Made by a program: the position numbers and the translations under genes. A model generated the notes under the pieces. It had not been told where the DNA came from. It worked only from the letters and a program-made list of their open reading frames with translations, and made no database searches. Shown here in pieces: positions 1 through 10,479 of a DNA stretch of 64,000 bases; the first letter of the stretch is position 1, and each line of letters starts with the position of its first letter. Where the stretch lies: assembly GCA_012931725.1 (NCBI GenBank), contig CM022953.1, forward strand, positions 30,015,453 through 30,079,452, given 5' to 3'. Origin of the DNA: Litsea cubeba. Taxonomy: Eukaryota > Streptophyta > Magnoliopsida > Laurales > Lauraceae.

Positions 1-2639
1 CAGCTCGGCCGGACGGTGGAGGTTTACATCGACGACATGGTCGTCAAATCAGTGCACTCCGGCGATCATCTGGTTGATCTCGGCCAAGTATTCGACATCC
101 TTCGCGTATACAAACTTAAGCTAAACGCTTCCAAGTGCGCCTTCGGCGTAGCCTCTGGCAAGTTCCTCGGCAGCTTGGTAACGCGGAGAGGAATAGAGGC
201 TAATCCGGACCAGATCACCGCGATCCAGAGCATCCAGAGCCCCTCTACCACGAAAGAAGTTCAGAAGCTCACAGGAATGGCTGCAGCACTCAACCGCTTC
301 ATCAGCCGGTCATCAGATAAGTGCAGGCCTTTCTTTCAGCTTTTAAAGAAAAATCTGAAGTTCCAGTGGACCCCTGAGTGCGACCAGGCATTGGCCGCAC
401 TTAAAACCTATTTAATGTCACCACCATTACTCTCCACCCCAACTTTGGGGGAGATTCTGTATTTGTACCTTGCGGTCTCGGATAACGCAGTGAGCTCCGT
501 CCTCATCAGGGAGGACGAGGGAGTTCAAAAGCCAATCTATTACACGAGCAAGACTCTGCTCGATGCCGAGACCAGGTACCTTCTATTGGAGAAGCTTGCG
601 TTGGCTCTCGTCAGTGCCTCCCGCAAGCTCTCCCATTATTTCCAACCCCACAACATTGTGGTAATCACGGAGCATCCACTCCGTTCCGTGTTCAAGAAAG
701 CTGATTTTTCAGGGCGAATATCAAAGTGGGCAGTTGAACTGGGGCAGTATGACATACAGTACCGTCCCCGAACTGCGATCAAAGCCCAGATCCTGGCAGA
801 CTTCATTGTCGAATTCGTCTCCCCCAACCCGGCTCCGACCCAGCTCGGCACGGCACTGGGGGGGCACAGGGCACGAGCCAATAGAGAATGAAGTCGAACA
901 GGCTCCCACCTCTGCATGGAAGATCTTTGTCGACGGGTCGTCCACCTCCAAGAGAGCTGGCGCCGGCATAGTTCTCCAATCGCCAGAGGGACTGGTCATA
1001 GAGCAGGCTTTCACCCTCGACTTCAATGCAACAAACAATGAGGCAGAGTACGAAGCACTGATTGCAGGGTTAAACAGCGCCCAAATCCTCGGAGCCCAGC
1101 ACCTGGAGATCTTCAGCGACTCTCAACTGGTGACTAGCCAGCTCGCTGGAGACTACCAGGCCAGGGACGACAGGATGGCGCCCTACTTAGCCCTTGCGAA
1201 AAAACTACTCTCTCATTTCCAGAAAGCCGAGGTCAGGCAAATATCCCGAGATACTAACACGCACGCAGATGCACTTGCAAACCTGGCCTCCGCTGTCGAA
1301 GCAGGCAAGAAAAGGACCATCGAGGTTGGGTCAGTATCAAGGTCAAGCTTAGAACTCCATTCATCTCGGCTTGTCCTCTGTGCTGACCTCGGCCCGAGCT
1401 GGATGGATCCAATTGTCGCCTACTTAAAGGACGACCAGCTCCCCGAGGACAAGGCTGAAGCCCAAAGGATCAGACTCAAGGCAGCGCGATTCTGGCTCTC
1501 TCCCGAAGGCAAACTCTACAGGAAGTCCTTCACAGGTCCATACCTCCAATGCGTCCATCCAAGCAAGGTGGACGACTTCCTGTATGAGATCCACGAAGGA
1601 ATCTGCGGCAGTCACATAGGAGGTCGATCCCTGGCTTACAGAGCAATAAGCCAGGGCTACTGGTGGCCCTACATGCAGAAAGACGCGCAGGTCTACGCCA
1701 GAAAATGCGAGAAGTGCCAGAAGTTCTCCCACTCCCTCCATCAGCCAGCACAAGATCTGAGTCCCATCTCTAGCCCATGGCCCTTCGCTCAATGGGGCCT
1801 GGACATTGTGGGGCCTCTTCACCGAGCTCCAGGAAACAAGAGATGGCTGATAGTGGCTACGGACTACTTCACAAAATGGATAGAGGCTGAACCGTTGTCT
1901 TCAATCACGGACAGGGACTCCAGGAACTTCGTTTGGAAAAAACATCCTTACGAGGTTCGGCATCCCCCGAACTCTGATTTCGGATAACGGGACTCAGTTC
2001 GACTCCAAGTCCTTCAAAGGATTCTGCCAAGAGCACGGCATCAGAAACCATTACTCCACCCCGGCATATCCACAGAGTAATGGCCAGGCAGAAATCTCTA
2101 ACAAAGTGATCCTGGACGGCCTGAAGAAGCGACTGGACAAGGCAAAGGGCAGATGGACAGAGGAGCTTCCGAGCGTGCTGTGGGCATACAGAACAACTCC
2201 AAGGAGGTCCACCTCGGCAACACCTTTCTCTCTGGCCTACGGGATGGAGGCGGTCATTCCCTTGGAAATCGGCCTTCCTACCCTGAGGACAGAGCTGGTC
2301 GATCAAGGCCGAAATGAGACGAACCTGGCGATGGAGCTGGAGCTGGCAGACGAGCGACGAGAAGCAGCAGCCCTGCGACTGACCGACTATCAGCAACGGT
2401 TAGCCAGGGCATACAATCAAAATGTCAGAGAAAGAAAGTTCTCCGCGGGAGAGCTGGTGCTAAAGAAAACCCTGCCAGCCGACAGAGAGCCAAACGAAGG
2501 GAAACTAGCCCCGAACTGGCATGGCCCGTTCAGAATAGTCTCACTGGCAGGAAAGTCAGCCTACAAACTCGAAGACTTAGAAGGCAAGCCACTGCCGAGA
2601 CCATGGAATGCATCCCACTTGAAGAAATTTTATTTCTAA
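1..2639 (+). pseudogene. pol: Tat-type pol (RT - RNase H - aRNase H - integrase), two frameshifts
   Basis: The frame opens in the RT palm: the YIDDM box is near position 28. RNase H follows (about 440-800). A second, archaeal-type RNase H runs about 914-1305, starting at FVDGSS and including TNNEAEYEAL. The integrase has its HHCC finger (ending CEKC, about 1590-1720), the first Asp in GLDIVGP near 1800, DNGTQF near 1985 and the Glu in NGQAE near 2085. It ends HLKKFYF with a stop at 2637-2639. The frame breaks twice. A run of seven G (858-864) and a run of six A (1937-1942) each carry one base more than the domain frame needs. All other catalytic motifs visible here are kept. Either the copy is recently dead, or the two homopolymers are assembly errors. 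Confidence 0.88.
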
Positions 2640-2723
2640 AAGATGTAATGAATCTCAATCAATAAAAGCAGCTTTTGCCTTGTCATCAATCTGTCGTCTC
2701 TCTCTGGTCGACTCCGGCAGATA

Positions 2724-3180
2724 GGCTCTACGCCCTGGAAATGGCCTGGAGTTCTTACACTCAGCCTTTCCTAAAGCCCCGTGTCTTGGACACAATCAAG
2801 GCTCTATGCCCTGGAAATGGCCTGGAGTTCTTACACTCAGCCTTTCCTAAAGCCCCGTGTCTTGGACACAATCAAGGCTCTACGCCCTGGAAATGGCCTG
2901 GAGTTCTTACACTCAGCCTTTCCTAAAGCCCCGTGTCTTGGACACAATCAAGGCTCTACGCCCTGGAAATGGCCTAGAGTTCTTACACTCAGCCTTTCCT
3001 AAAGCCCCGTGTCTTGGACACAATCAAGGCTCTACGCCCTGGAAATGGCCTGGAGTTCAGACACTCAGCCTTTCCTAAAGCCCCCGTGTCTTGGACACAC
3101 TTCGGGTACATACGCCCTGGAAATGGCCTGAAGTTCCTACACTCAGCCGTTTCCTAAAGTCCCGGTTCATAAACCCCTCA
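2724..3180. repeat. 76-bp tandem array downstream of pol
   Basis: A 76-bp unit starting GGCTCTACGCCCTGG recurs at 2724, 2800, 2876, 2952 and 3028, with a diverged copy from about 3104. Copies 1 to 5 differ by only a few bases. The period is not a multiple of three, so the unit reads differently in successive frames and is not a conserved coding repeat. Tandem repeats between pol and the 3' LTR are a known habit of Tat elements and can seed satellite DNA. Confidence 0.9.
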
Positions 3181-3591
3181 CACCTCGGCTCAAGGCAGTT
3201 CGGCCAAGGTCAGTTTCCTGAAGTCCGGGTTCATACACCCCTCAGAAGGCCATTGCCGAACTCACTCTCGCCTAGCCGAGGCCAGCGGAACGATGGTGCC
3301 ACCACGGCGCAAGTCAATTCGGCCACGGCATGGATCCACCCCGGCGCAAGTCAATTCGGCCAAGGTATGGATCCACCTCGGCCGAGGTCAGAGCCAGCAC
3401 TCAAACACAAACAGCACAGAAACACTGTTCCAGAGCAGTGCAAGAAAAACAGAAGACGATGCAAGAGCATTGTACACAGTTTGGCATTTTATTCATTGTA
3501 AACTGTTTTATTACAAGAATTACAAAACAGAAAGCAAAGTACAGAAAGGAGGACCACAGTCCTCTAAAGACAGAAATATAGAAGAGCCCGG
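3181..3591. repeat. Spacer with short degenerate direct repeats
   Basis: Between the array and the antisense gene there are two copies of a GTTCAT-ACACCCCTCA motif (about 3163-3245) and two copies of a block starting GCAAGTCAATTCGGCC (about 3308-3380). No coding signal is seen. The 3' end of the antisense gene probably uses part of this stretch as its 3'UTR. Confidence 0.5.
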
Positions 3592-6095
3592 CTACTGTGG
3601 TTTCGGCGACTCGACCAGGTCGATCACCGTATCTGCCGAACCAGCGGCTTCGGCCGAACCAGAAGGGGCTTCAACTGGTACCTCAGCCGAAGCAGGGGCA
3701 GAAGAGGCATCACCTTGAGGCACGACCGAAGCATCGCTGGCGACCGGGGCATCGCCCAAGACCGGGGCAGCTGGAGCATCGTCAACAGCAGGAGCTTCGA
3801 CCGGGGCGCTTTCAGCTGCAGGAGCTTCGACCGGGGCGCTTTCAGTTGCAGGTGAGGAGCTCGGCTCAGGATCCAGGTCCGCATACTTCGGCAGGTCCTG
3901 ATAGACAGGGTGGTCTTCAGGGACCCCCGCACGTCTCAGTGCAGCCAGGCATCCTTCCTCGAACAGAATGGAGGTGATCTCCTCCACCTGTTTCTCGTAC
4001 AGCTCAGTGGCGCGGTCCACCCCGTTCTGGAAGGCGGATTGGGCCTCGGACAGAAGAGAGGCCTTCTCCTTTTCCAGTTCGGCGTTCGCCGCCGCCAGCT
4101 TCTCTCTCTCAGCGCGACCGGCCAGGACCTCCCCTCGCAACCTCGTCGCCTCGGCAGTCGATTCAGACTTCGACCTGGCCAACTCCGACTCCAACTCGGA
4201 GACCCTTTTGTTCTTCGTCCAAAGCTCGCCTTTCATATGGTTGGCCCTGGACGAGAGTTCGGCGTTCTCAGTCAGAACCAATGCCAACCGAGCAGACTCT
4301 CCAGCACTGGCCACTTTGAGCTCTTCCATTCCCTTCCGCTGCACTTCCAGCTCCTTCTTCAGCTTTTCCCGCTCGGACTCCAGACGGGTCACCCTCGACG
4401 CGTTCCTATCCCTCCTTCCTAGGATGGCTAGGAGCCTCTGCACATTCTGCAAAGGAAAAGAGGAGGGTCAAAACAGGAACAGCCGAGCTAGGCCACTCGA
4501 AAGAATACACAAAAAACACTTACCAGGATGTTGGCCTGGATCGCCGACAACATCAGGCTCTCGTCATCAAACTTCTCGTGCTTCTCCATATCCCGTGGCA
4601 GAGCACAGGCCCTGGCAAGGGCCCCGATTACCTCGGCATTTCCCAGCAGTCGATCTTCAACGCTCAGGGGTTTGCCGGGTTGTGTTTCCATTCTCGGCTT
4701 CCACGGAGCTGGGGCAGTTCGGGGCCCGGAGGCCGATCCGGACCCTTGCCCCGCCGAGATGAGAGGCTCGCGCGTCGGCCCGACAGTCGACTTGCTGATT
4801 GGCGCACTTTTTTCGGCCGGCGCCCTCTTTTCCTTCGGCGCGCTCTTCTCGCCCCCCTTTTCGGCTGGAACTTTAGCTCCAGGGGCGTGAGCGGGATCAG
4901 CCTTCGAACTCTTCTCCCCCGCCTTGGACTTCTTCCTGGGCGGGGACCCCTCCTTCGAGCGGTCCGGCGAGCGTCGCCGGGCTCCTCCGCTCGGAGCGGG
5001 GGCAGGAGCAGAGGGAGCACCAGCGCCCACCGGACCCGAAGCAGCACGAGTACCGGCAGGCGACGGGGCCCCAGAAGACGCTGACCTCTGCCTAAACTTA
5101 GCAGCCAGGTCCTTGACAGCGGGCTCCCTCGAACTTCCCTCCATGTCCTCTCCTTGATCAGAGAGATAAGCGTCCACTATCTGCGTCAAATCCGGCAGCT
5201 CCGGATCAGAAGTAGACGCCTCGGCTCCAGACGCAGTTCGGTCGGCGACGGGATCGGTCAAGGGGACCCCGCTAAACACCGCAACTGAAACGGTTGGACG
5301 GTCAGGGTGTGTCTCGTCCACCTCAGGTACTCCGGTCCTCTGGTAGTGGCCGCGATACCTCGGCGTATACCCGAGCAGCTTCCAAGCTGACCTGGTTTCG
5401 TGTCCCTTGTACCTTTCAACCTTGTTGATGTCGTCAGTATTCCTCCTCCAACCTTCGCTGACAGGTCGGCGTCGCCTTGCACCCGCCTCTGCTCAACAGG
5501 CAAAAAAGAGTATCAGTTCGGCATCAATGAGGTAAGCAAAGCAAAAAGGAGAAAAGCAGTGATGATTACTTGGGACTTCCCCAGGCTGACGTGGGACCGA
5601 CAGCCTCCTGCTTTCACCTGGGCCGAACTCCCAGTCCCCCGAGACACAGAAGAAATCTTCCTCGGCATTCTTACTTGAATCCTCCAAGGCTAGGACGAAG
5701 CCCCTTCGCTGCGGCTTCACACGGAGATAATATCTTCCCTCCCCAGCCTTGCAGATATCATATGTATCCTCGATGTCGTGAGGGCCTAGGTTGGTCCCCA
5801 AGATCTTGTTCAGCTTCGCTGTGCCCATGATGACCTTGTAGCCATTGGGCATCAACTGGCCCGGGGCGAGGGACCAAAGGCTAAGGCAGGCCCTAAGCAG
5901 GGGGTGCAGTGGAAACCTGACCCCACCCTCGATCACGGAGATCAGAGGGAACGGCATCCAGCCGCCGTGGCAGCGGTACAAGGCGCGGTCGGCGAGGTCC
6001 GCCGGTTTTAGGAGGACCCCTTCCGGAATGTTGAAGGCAGCCCTAAACTCGGCTAAGCCCTCATCGGAATCTACCCTGAATCTAGGGGTGCCCAT
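3592..6095 (-). CDS. Antisense three-exon gene of the Tat element; gypsy-type transposon domain plus coiled coil
   Basis: Three minus-strand exons join without any frame break: 6095-5570, 5488-4524 and 4446-3592. They give 781 residues and a stop. Both introns are short (81 and 77 bp) with GT..AG ends; the second donor is GTAAGT and its acceptor TTTGCAG. Exon phases match (1 then 0). The N-terminal 170 residues (FPLHPLLRACLSLWSLAPGQ and around) resemble the plant 'putative gypsy type transposon' domain (Pfam Transposase_28). The middle is rich in Ala, Ser, Pro and Lys. Exon 3 starts with about 180 residues of coiled-coil-like Glu/Lys/Leu heptads, then an Ala/Pro/Ser-rich tail. Antisense genes between pol and the 3' LTR are known in some Tat elements (Grande), of unknown function. 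The intact frame beside a broken pol is notable. The exon model is my inference from splice signals and phase. Confidence 0.8.
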
Positions 6096-6318
6096 GTCTA
6101 GAAGGGGTGACGACGAAGAAAAACCCTAGAAATCGAAAAACCCCAAGAAGAACCAGACGGAAGAACAAAGCAACTTACAGGGACAGAGGCAGATCAAGAG
6201 CAGATCCGGGCGCGTTCTACGGTCGTCCTCCTCGAACAGATTTCAGGCACCAGAGCAGAAATCGAAAGTAAAGGCGAAGGCGAAAGGAATCAGAAGCGAG
6301 AAAAGGAAGGGGACGACC

Positions 6319-6328
6319 CTATTTGTAG
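6319..6328 (-). promoter_or_regulatory. Possible TATA-like box of the antisense gene
   Basis: The minus strand reads CTACAAATAG here, about 225 bp before the ATG at 6095. A donor-like CTGTAAGTT near 6175 and an acceptor-like TTTCTAG near 6128 would allow a short 5'UTR intron. This is weak, position-based evidence. Confidence 0.3.
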
Positions 6329-6577
6329 AAGGGGAACCCTCATTTGGGTACCGCCTCCGAATTCGAAGAGACACTTCAAAGCCTGTGCCCGTCCCATCAA
6401 TGAGACAACGCAATCAGCGCAGAAGCTACGTGTGTAGCCGTCAACTCGGTTCCCAAGACGAACAGGGCAGAGCATTTATTGCTTCAAAGAGTCGAAGCGA
6501 CACCAAGTGATGATCGCTGTATCCCCAGATAGACTTTCTAGCCTTCAACCCCTAAAAGTTAAGGCGCTTAAGAGGTC

Positions 6578-6594
6578 AAAGGCTAGGGGGCAAT
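6578..6594 (+). other. Polypurine tract of the Tat element
   Basis: AAAGGCTAGGGGGCAAT sits directly before the TG that starts the LTR. It fits the plus-strand primer site of an LTR element on the plus strand. Confidence 0.75.
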
Positions 6595-7018
6595 TGTGTG
6601 GGGAGATTTCCAGAACCACAGGATTACGCTAATCACAGCCATCAGATGAGACTAAGCACTCTCACGTGCCATCCGCGTGCCATCCACATGGCACCAAGCT
6701 CACCCCGGCTACCAGGACAGGAGGTCCGGCCGAAGTCAGGCAGCTCCGGGCCCTTAGCGCCGAACTGGCTCACCCCGGGCGTCATCTCGGCAGGGAGCTC
6801 CACCTCGGCTGAAGAAGCCGGGGTGGAAGCCGAAACCAGAAAGAGTCTCCACTCACGCCCCTCATCCTCCACGTCACCAGGCACGTAGAGGGATAAAGGC
6901 ACGAGCTAGTGGGACAGACACGACATCCAGCGGCTGAGGCCACATCAGGGCAAGGCCCGAGGGCAGATCCCACGATCCCCTATCGCCAAAGGCGTCCAAC
7001 ACGATCTGGCACATTAAA

Positions 7019-7098
7019 TGTGACGTGGGCTGAACCGACGCGTATTAAATGCGACGTGGGCTGACCCGACGCGCATTTATGACAACGTGGGCTGATCA
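7019..7098 (+). promoter_or_regulatory. U3 direct repeats with ACGTGGGCTGA core
   Basis: The core ACGTGGGCTGA occurs three times, spaced about 32 bp apart. The first two are followed by a CCGACGCG block and an A/T-rich ATTAAAT or ATTTAT. ACGTG is the core bound by plant bZIP and bHLH factors. Repeats of this kind 60-140 bp upstream of a TATA box suggest an enhancer, which is an inference. Confidence 0.55.
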
Positions 7099-7160
7099 TG
7101 GCTTCCCAGTCGATTCATGAGACCCCACCACGATATCTCCCAAAGATACGTCCCAAACTC

Positions 7161-7169
7161 TATAAATAG
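7161..7169 (+). promoter_or_regulatory. TATA box in the Tat LTR
   Basis: TATAAATAG is a full plant TATA consensus inside the LTR. Transcription would start near 7195 and run toward the terpene synthase exon at 7506. Confidence 0.7.
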
Positions 7170-7505
7170 AGACTCAAACCACCATTAAAGGTACGCACAA
7201 TTTCATTCACAGAGCCGTTACTCTGTCTCTCTTCTCCCTCTCCTTCCATTGTTCCAGTTCCCACACTGACTTTGACATCGGAGAGCCTTGCGCCGCCCAG
7301 GCCAGGGTCCTTTGATCGTTTTCTCTTCTCTTTCAGGCTTTCGGACGGCATCCAGTCATTCCCAGTCATCATCATCATCGGATAAGTCCTCTAAGACACC
7401 TCCTTATTGTGGGTCATTATTTTCTGCACCTACACCAACAAACATTTGGATTTACATCATTGGAAAAGCATCATTATCCTCACCTTTGGTTTATGAAATG
7501 TGAAG

Positions 7506-7799
7506 CTTGAACAAGAGAGAGGGCATGTGGCATCAATTATCCAGATCTACATGAATGAGAATGGGAGCACATATGAAGAGGCATGTGAAAAGTTTAAAAG
7601 GATGGCTGCGGATGCATGGAAAGACATAAACAAGGAATGCCTGAAGCCCACTCCAGCTCCTATGCCTCTGCTCATGCGAACTGTAAATCTCACACGTGTG
7701 ATTGAAGTGCTGTATCAACATAGAGATGGATACACCAATCCCACATATGAGACCAAAGAACGTATCTTGTCGGTGCTTGTTAATCCTATTCCAGTTTAA
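7506..7799 (+). CDS. Last exon of a terpene synthase (TPS-a type), remainder not in window
   Basis: These 97 codons plus stop match the C-terminal alpha-domain end of plant sesquiterpene synthases: EQERGHVAS at the start, AWKDINKECL and PMPLLMR in the middle, DGYTNPTYETKERI and VLVNPIPV at the end. The last TPS exon commonly begins just before this EQERGHVAS-type segment, and the bases before it end in AG, so I place the acceptor at 7504-7505. The Asp-rich metal-binding motifs lie in earlier exons, which would be upstream of the Tat element. No break is seen in this exon. Whether the gene still works depends on splicing across a large insertion in its last intron; otherwise it is an orphan exon of a dead gene. 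Confidence 0.85.
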   Translation, partial: LEQERGHVASIIQIYMNENGSTYEEACEKFKRMAADAWKDINKECLKPTPAPMPLLMRTVNLTRVIEVLYQHRDGYTNPTYETKERILSVLVNPIPV

Positions 7800-10479
7800 G
7801 AACTATAAGTGTATTACTTAGAGCATGTATGTGGTATTGTGGTTGTGTTGAATAAATGATAAATGTATTAATTTGTCCCATCTTCCACCAGTATAAATTA
7901 AATATGTTGAAGAAATGATAAATGTACCGAAGTAAATTAATAATACAAGAAATTGTGGAGTGTTTCCAATATCATCTTACCTAGAGATATCAAATGGGTG
8001 GGGCCGGCCCATTTCGGCATGGCAAGGCCCGCGGTACAGTCCGACGCGGTCAATGGCACGGCCCATGGCCGAGGGAACGGGCACGGCCGATCCATCCATA
8101 AGGGTCAGCCCGCCCAAAAATGGCAATTTTTTTAAATTGTTCCATTTTAAAAAAACACAACCCCCCCCCCCCCCCCCCCCCCCCCCAACAACAGCCATAA
8201 AATGGTCATAATTTTTCAAATTTACAAAGTCTATAAATACTCCAACCCTCTCATGTTTCTCGATGGAGTACCTAGGTCGTTTGACCGAATTACATAAATA
8301 TCTTTGTCATTCTCCGTGCTTGTGTTTTTATTTTTATTTTAAATACCAAAAAAGAGAAAAAAACTAATCGAGAAAAAAATTAAAGAGGCACGGGACAGCC
8401 CAGCTTGCTCCGAGGCCCGTCCTGGCCCGTTTGACATGTCTAATCTTACCTTTACCTCGTCCACGGGTGGTAAACTAAATGTATTTTACCTATATAAAAA
8501 AAAAAGGGAGAAGAAGACGCTTTTTTTATTTTTTTATGTTTTGAAAGATTTAAAATAACATTTCCTATCTTTCTAAATTTGGTGGATGAAAGTTTGATTA
8601 ATTTCCCTTTTTCTCTCGCTAGGGAAGTTCCATTGGAACTTGAAAGTTCTCTAGAAGCATCCCTAGTTATCCTTGATTACAAGATGGATTTCATCTACAC
8701 TGGACGGCCGGATCATAATGGTCTTCATCAAAAGAGGCAAAAACACTTTTATTTTTCATTTTTCTTACCAGAACCATCTACTACGTACTTCGCCAAAACT
8801 TTCCTATGGATAATAAAAAAGGTTGGCAGGAAGTTAGAAGCCAGTACAACAAAATGCTAATTTTCCTATTTTACCTTACGTCTAACTATGACAACCAGCC
8901 ATGTTTTATTGTGACTAGCTGGACCAAGTTGTCCTTATGTGAATACAAACCTTATGTATGCTAGCTTATCACCCTGATTGGGTGGGAGGTAGCTTTTCTT
9001 CCATTACATTGGTGAGAAAGTTAATGCTCCTAAAATTTTTCCCTATCAATGGGAACCCTTTAATAAAGACCCAACCCCCTCACCAGTGACCCATCCAGGA
9101 ATTTCTCCCAGAGTGGGCAAAGAAGAATTAAAATCTCATCCCTATATTTTTTTTTGTACAATATCATAAAGAGAAAACCGATCATGTACTCAATCGGACT
9201 GTGGGCCTCACTCCTAGTGATATGAAATTTTAGAGTATATCATTAGAGGAAATGGTTTTCATTTTGAATAGTTTGGATTATAATTATGTGGGCTCTACAA
9301 TGAGTTTCGGAAGACCTATAAGTTAGCATATAATCTAGTGGGTCATTATTCTTGCTAATCTAATCTAGCCATTTACATATCTCGATAGCCATAGAATCTC
9401 AATCCAATCTAATCAAAATCAATATTCTTGGTAAATCTTTAAATAACATGGTATCAAAATAGATTCTCACAGCATAAAATAAAGAAAGAATAAATAACAT
9501 AAAAAAGTAACTGTATTTAAGAAAAATATACAATACATAGAAAAAAATTAACACATGCATTTAAAGATATACATTAAAGAGGCATCCATTCAACTCAAGA
9601 AAAAAAAAGGGAAAAAATACAAAAGAAACAAAAGGCAAGATGGGTTTCTCAAATTACTTGTATAGGTGTATTTGAAAACCAATGCAAAGTGTTGAAGAAT
9701 GAAGGAGGAGACAATAGGCAATAGATGTGACCAATAAAAAGGACTAGGTACTTGTATTTGGAAACAAAGTGAGAAATAAGGCAAAAAAGAAAAGAGGAGA
9801 AAAAGGAGCTAAACTTGCCGTTTAAGGAGAGCCTTCCATAACTTGCTTTTGAAGAAATAAAAAAATGTAATTTTTCCCAAACTTCTCCTCTGATTTTATG
9901 ACTTAGTTGTAGCAAAAAGTGAGGAGGGGCAAAAGTAGTTAAAAGCCAAAACTGCCCATAGAAAAAAAAGATTAAAACAACTTATCCCCTTGTGAGAATT
10001 TCAAAAAATTGAGGAGGGGCAAGCCCTTATGTCAATCGCTAATCCCCTGTGAATTGGCCTTGTCCTGATCTGACACTAATTTATTGACCATTAAATTAAG
10101 TTTTATAAGAAAATTGTAATTTGATCATCAAAATTCAAGGTTGAACAAATCAAAAGTTGTGATGATTCAAATAAGATGATTTTAATTTCCCCCAAAATCA
10201 TATCTACTGTGAAACCTTTCTATCGAGCTATCCTCCCATCATTGGCATGCATCAAAATGAATCACACAATAAATTAGAGCTTTACCTGATCTCACACAAG
10301 CCTTAAGAGCTGAGGTATCTTTTACTGAAATGTAACCACATATATAGAGGAATCTTTAGGCGAGCAACCACACAAATTACTTATATATATATATATATAT
10401 ATGCATGGCCTACCTAAAATGACTTCCTATCATAAATCCAAATGCAACCACCCCCACCCCCCCTCTTGTTTTCACACCA
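7800..10479. other. Intergenic, AT-rich, no gene recognised
   Basis: After the TPS stop there are AATAAA-like sites (near 7850) that could end its transcript. A GC-rich patch at about 7995-8120, a 26-base C run (8161-8186) and a GGCCCGTCC-rich patch near 8400 look like old repeat remnants. The rest, to about 10479, is A/T-rich with a (TA)n run near 10383-10402. No frame shows a recognisable domain. Confidence 0.6.
8161..8186. repeat. Poly-C run of 26
   Basis: Twenty-six consecutive C follow ACACAA. It is a pure homopolymer, so the true length is uncertain in any assembly. Confidence 0.9.

Larger units (their letters stand above)
1..7440 (+). mobile_element. Ty3/gypsy retrotransposon, Tat lineage, 5' part outside the window
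   Basis: The window opens inside the reverse transcriptase of a gypsy element and runs to its 3' LTR. The order RT, RNase H, a second RNase H with a VDGSS start, then integrase is the hallmark of the Tat clade. A tandem array follows pol, then a gene on the opposite strand, a purine tract and an LTR ending near 7440. The 5' LTR, gag, protease and most of RT lie upstream of position 1, so the left target-site duplication cannot be checked. Confidence 0.9.
6595..7440 (+). repeat. 3' LTR of the Tat element
   Basis: It starts TGTGTGGGGAG after the purine tract and ends ACACCAACA. U3 holds direct repeats (see 7019-7098), a TATA box lies at 7161, and a pyrimidine-rich R/U5 follows. The exact 3' end is judged from the terminal CA and from the start of terpene-synthase intron sequence. 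The other LTR is not in the window for comparison. Confidence 0.75.

Noticed and set aside
734..1038. Opposite-strand and overlapping open frames across the pol region
   Set aside because: They shadow the conserved RT/RNase H/integrase frame and show no domain.
2675..3078. Repeated 73-83-codon open frames across the tandem array
   Set aside because: The 76-bp period is not a multiple of three; openness is a by-product of the repeat.
3597..5157. Plus-strand open frames opposite the antisense gene
   Set aside because: GC-rich shadows of the minus-strand exons, without splice signals or domains.
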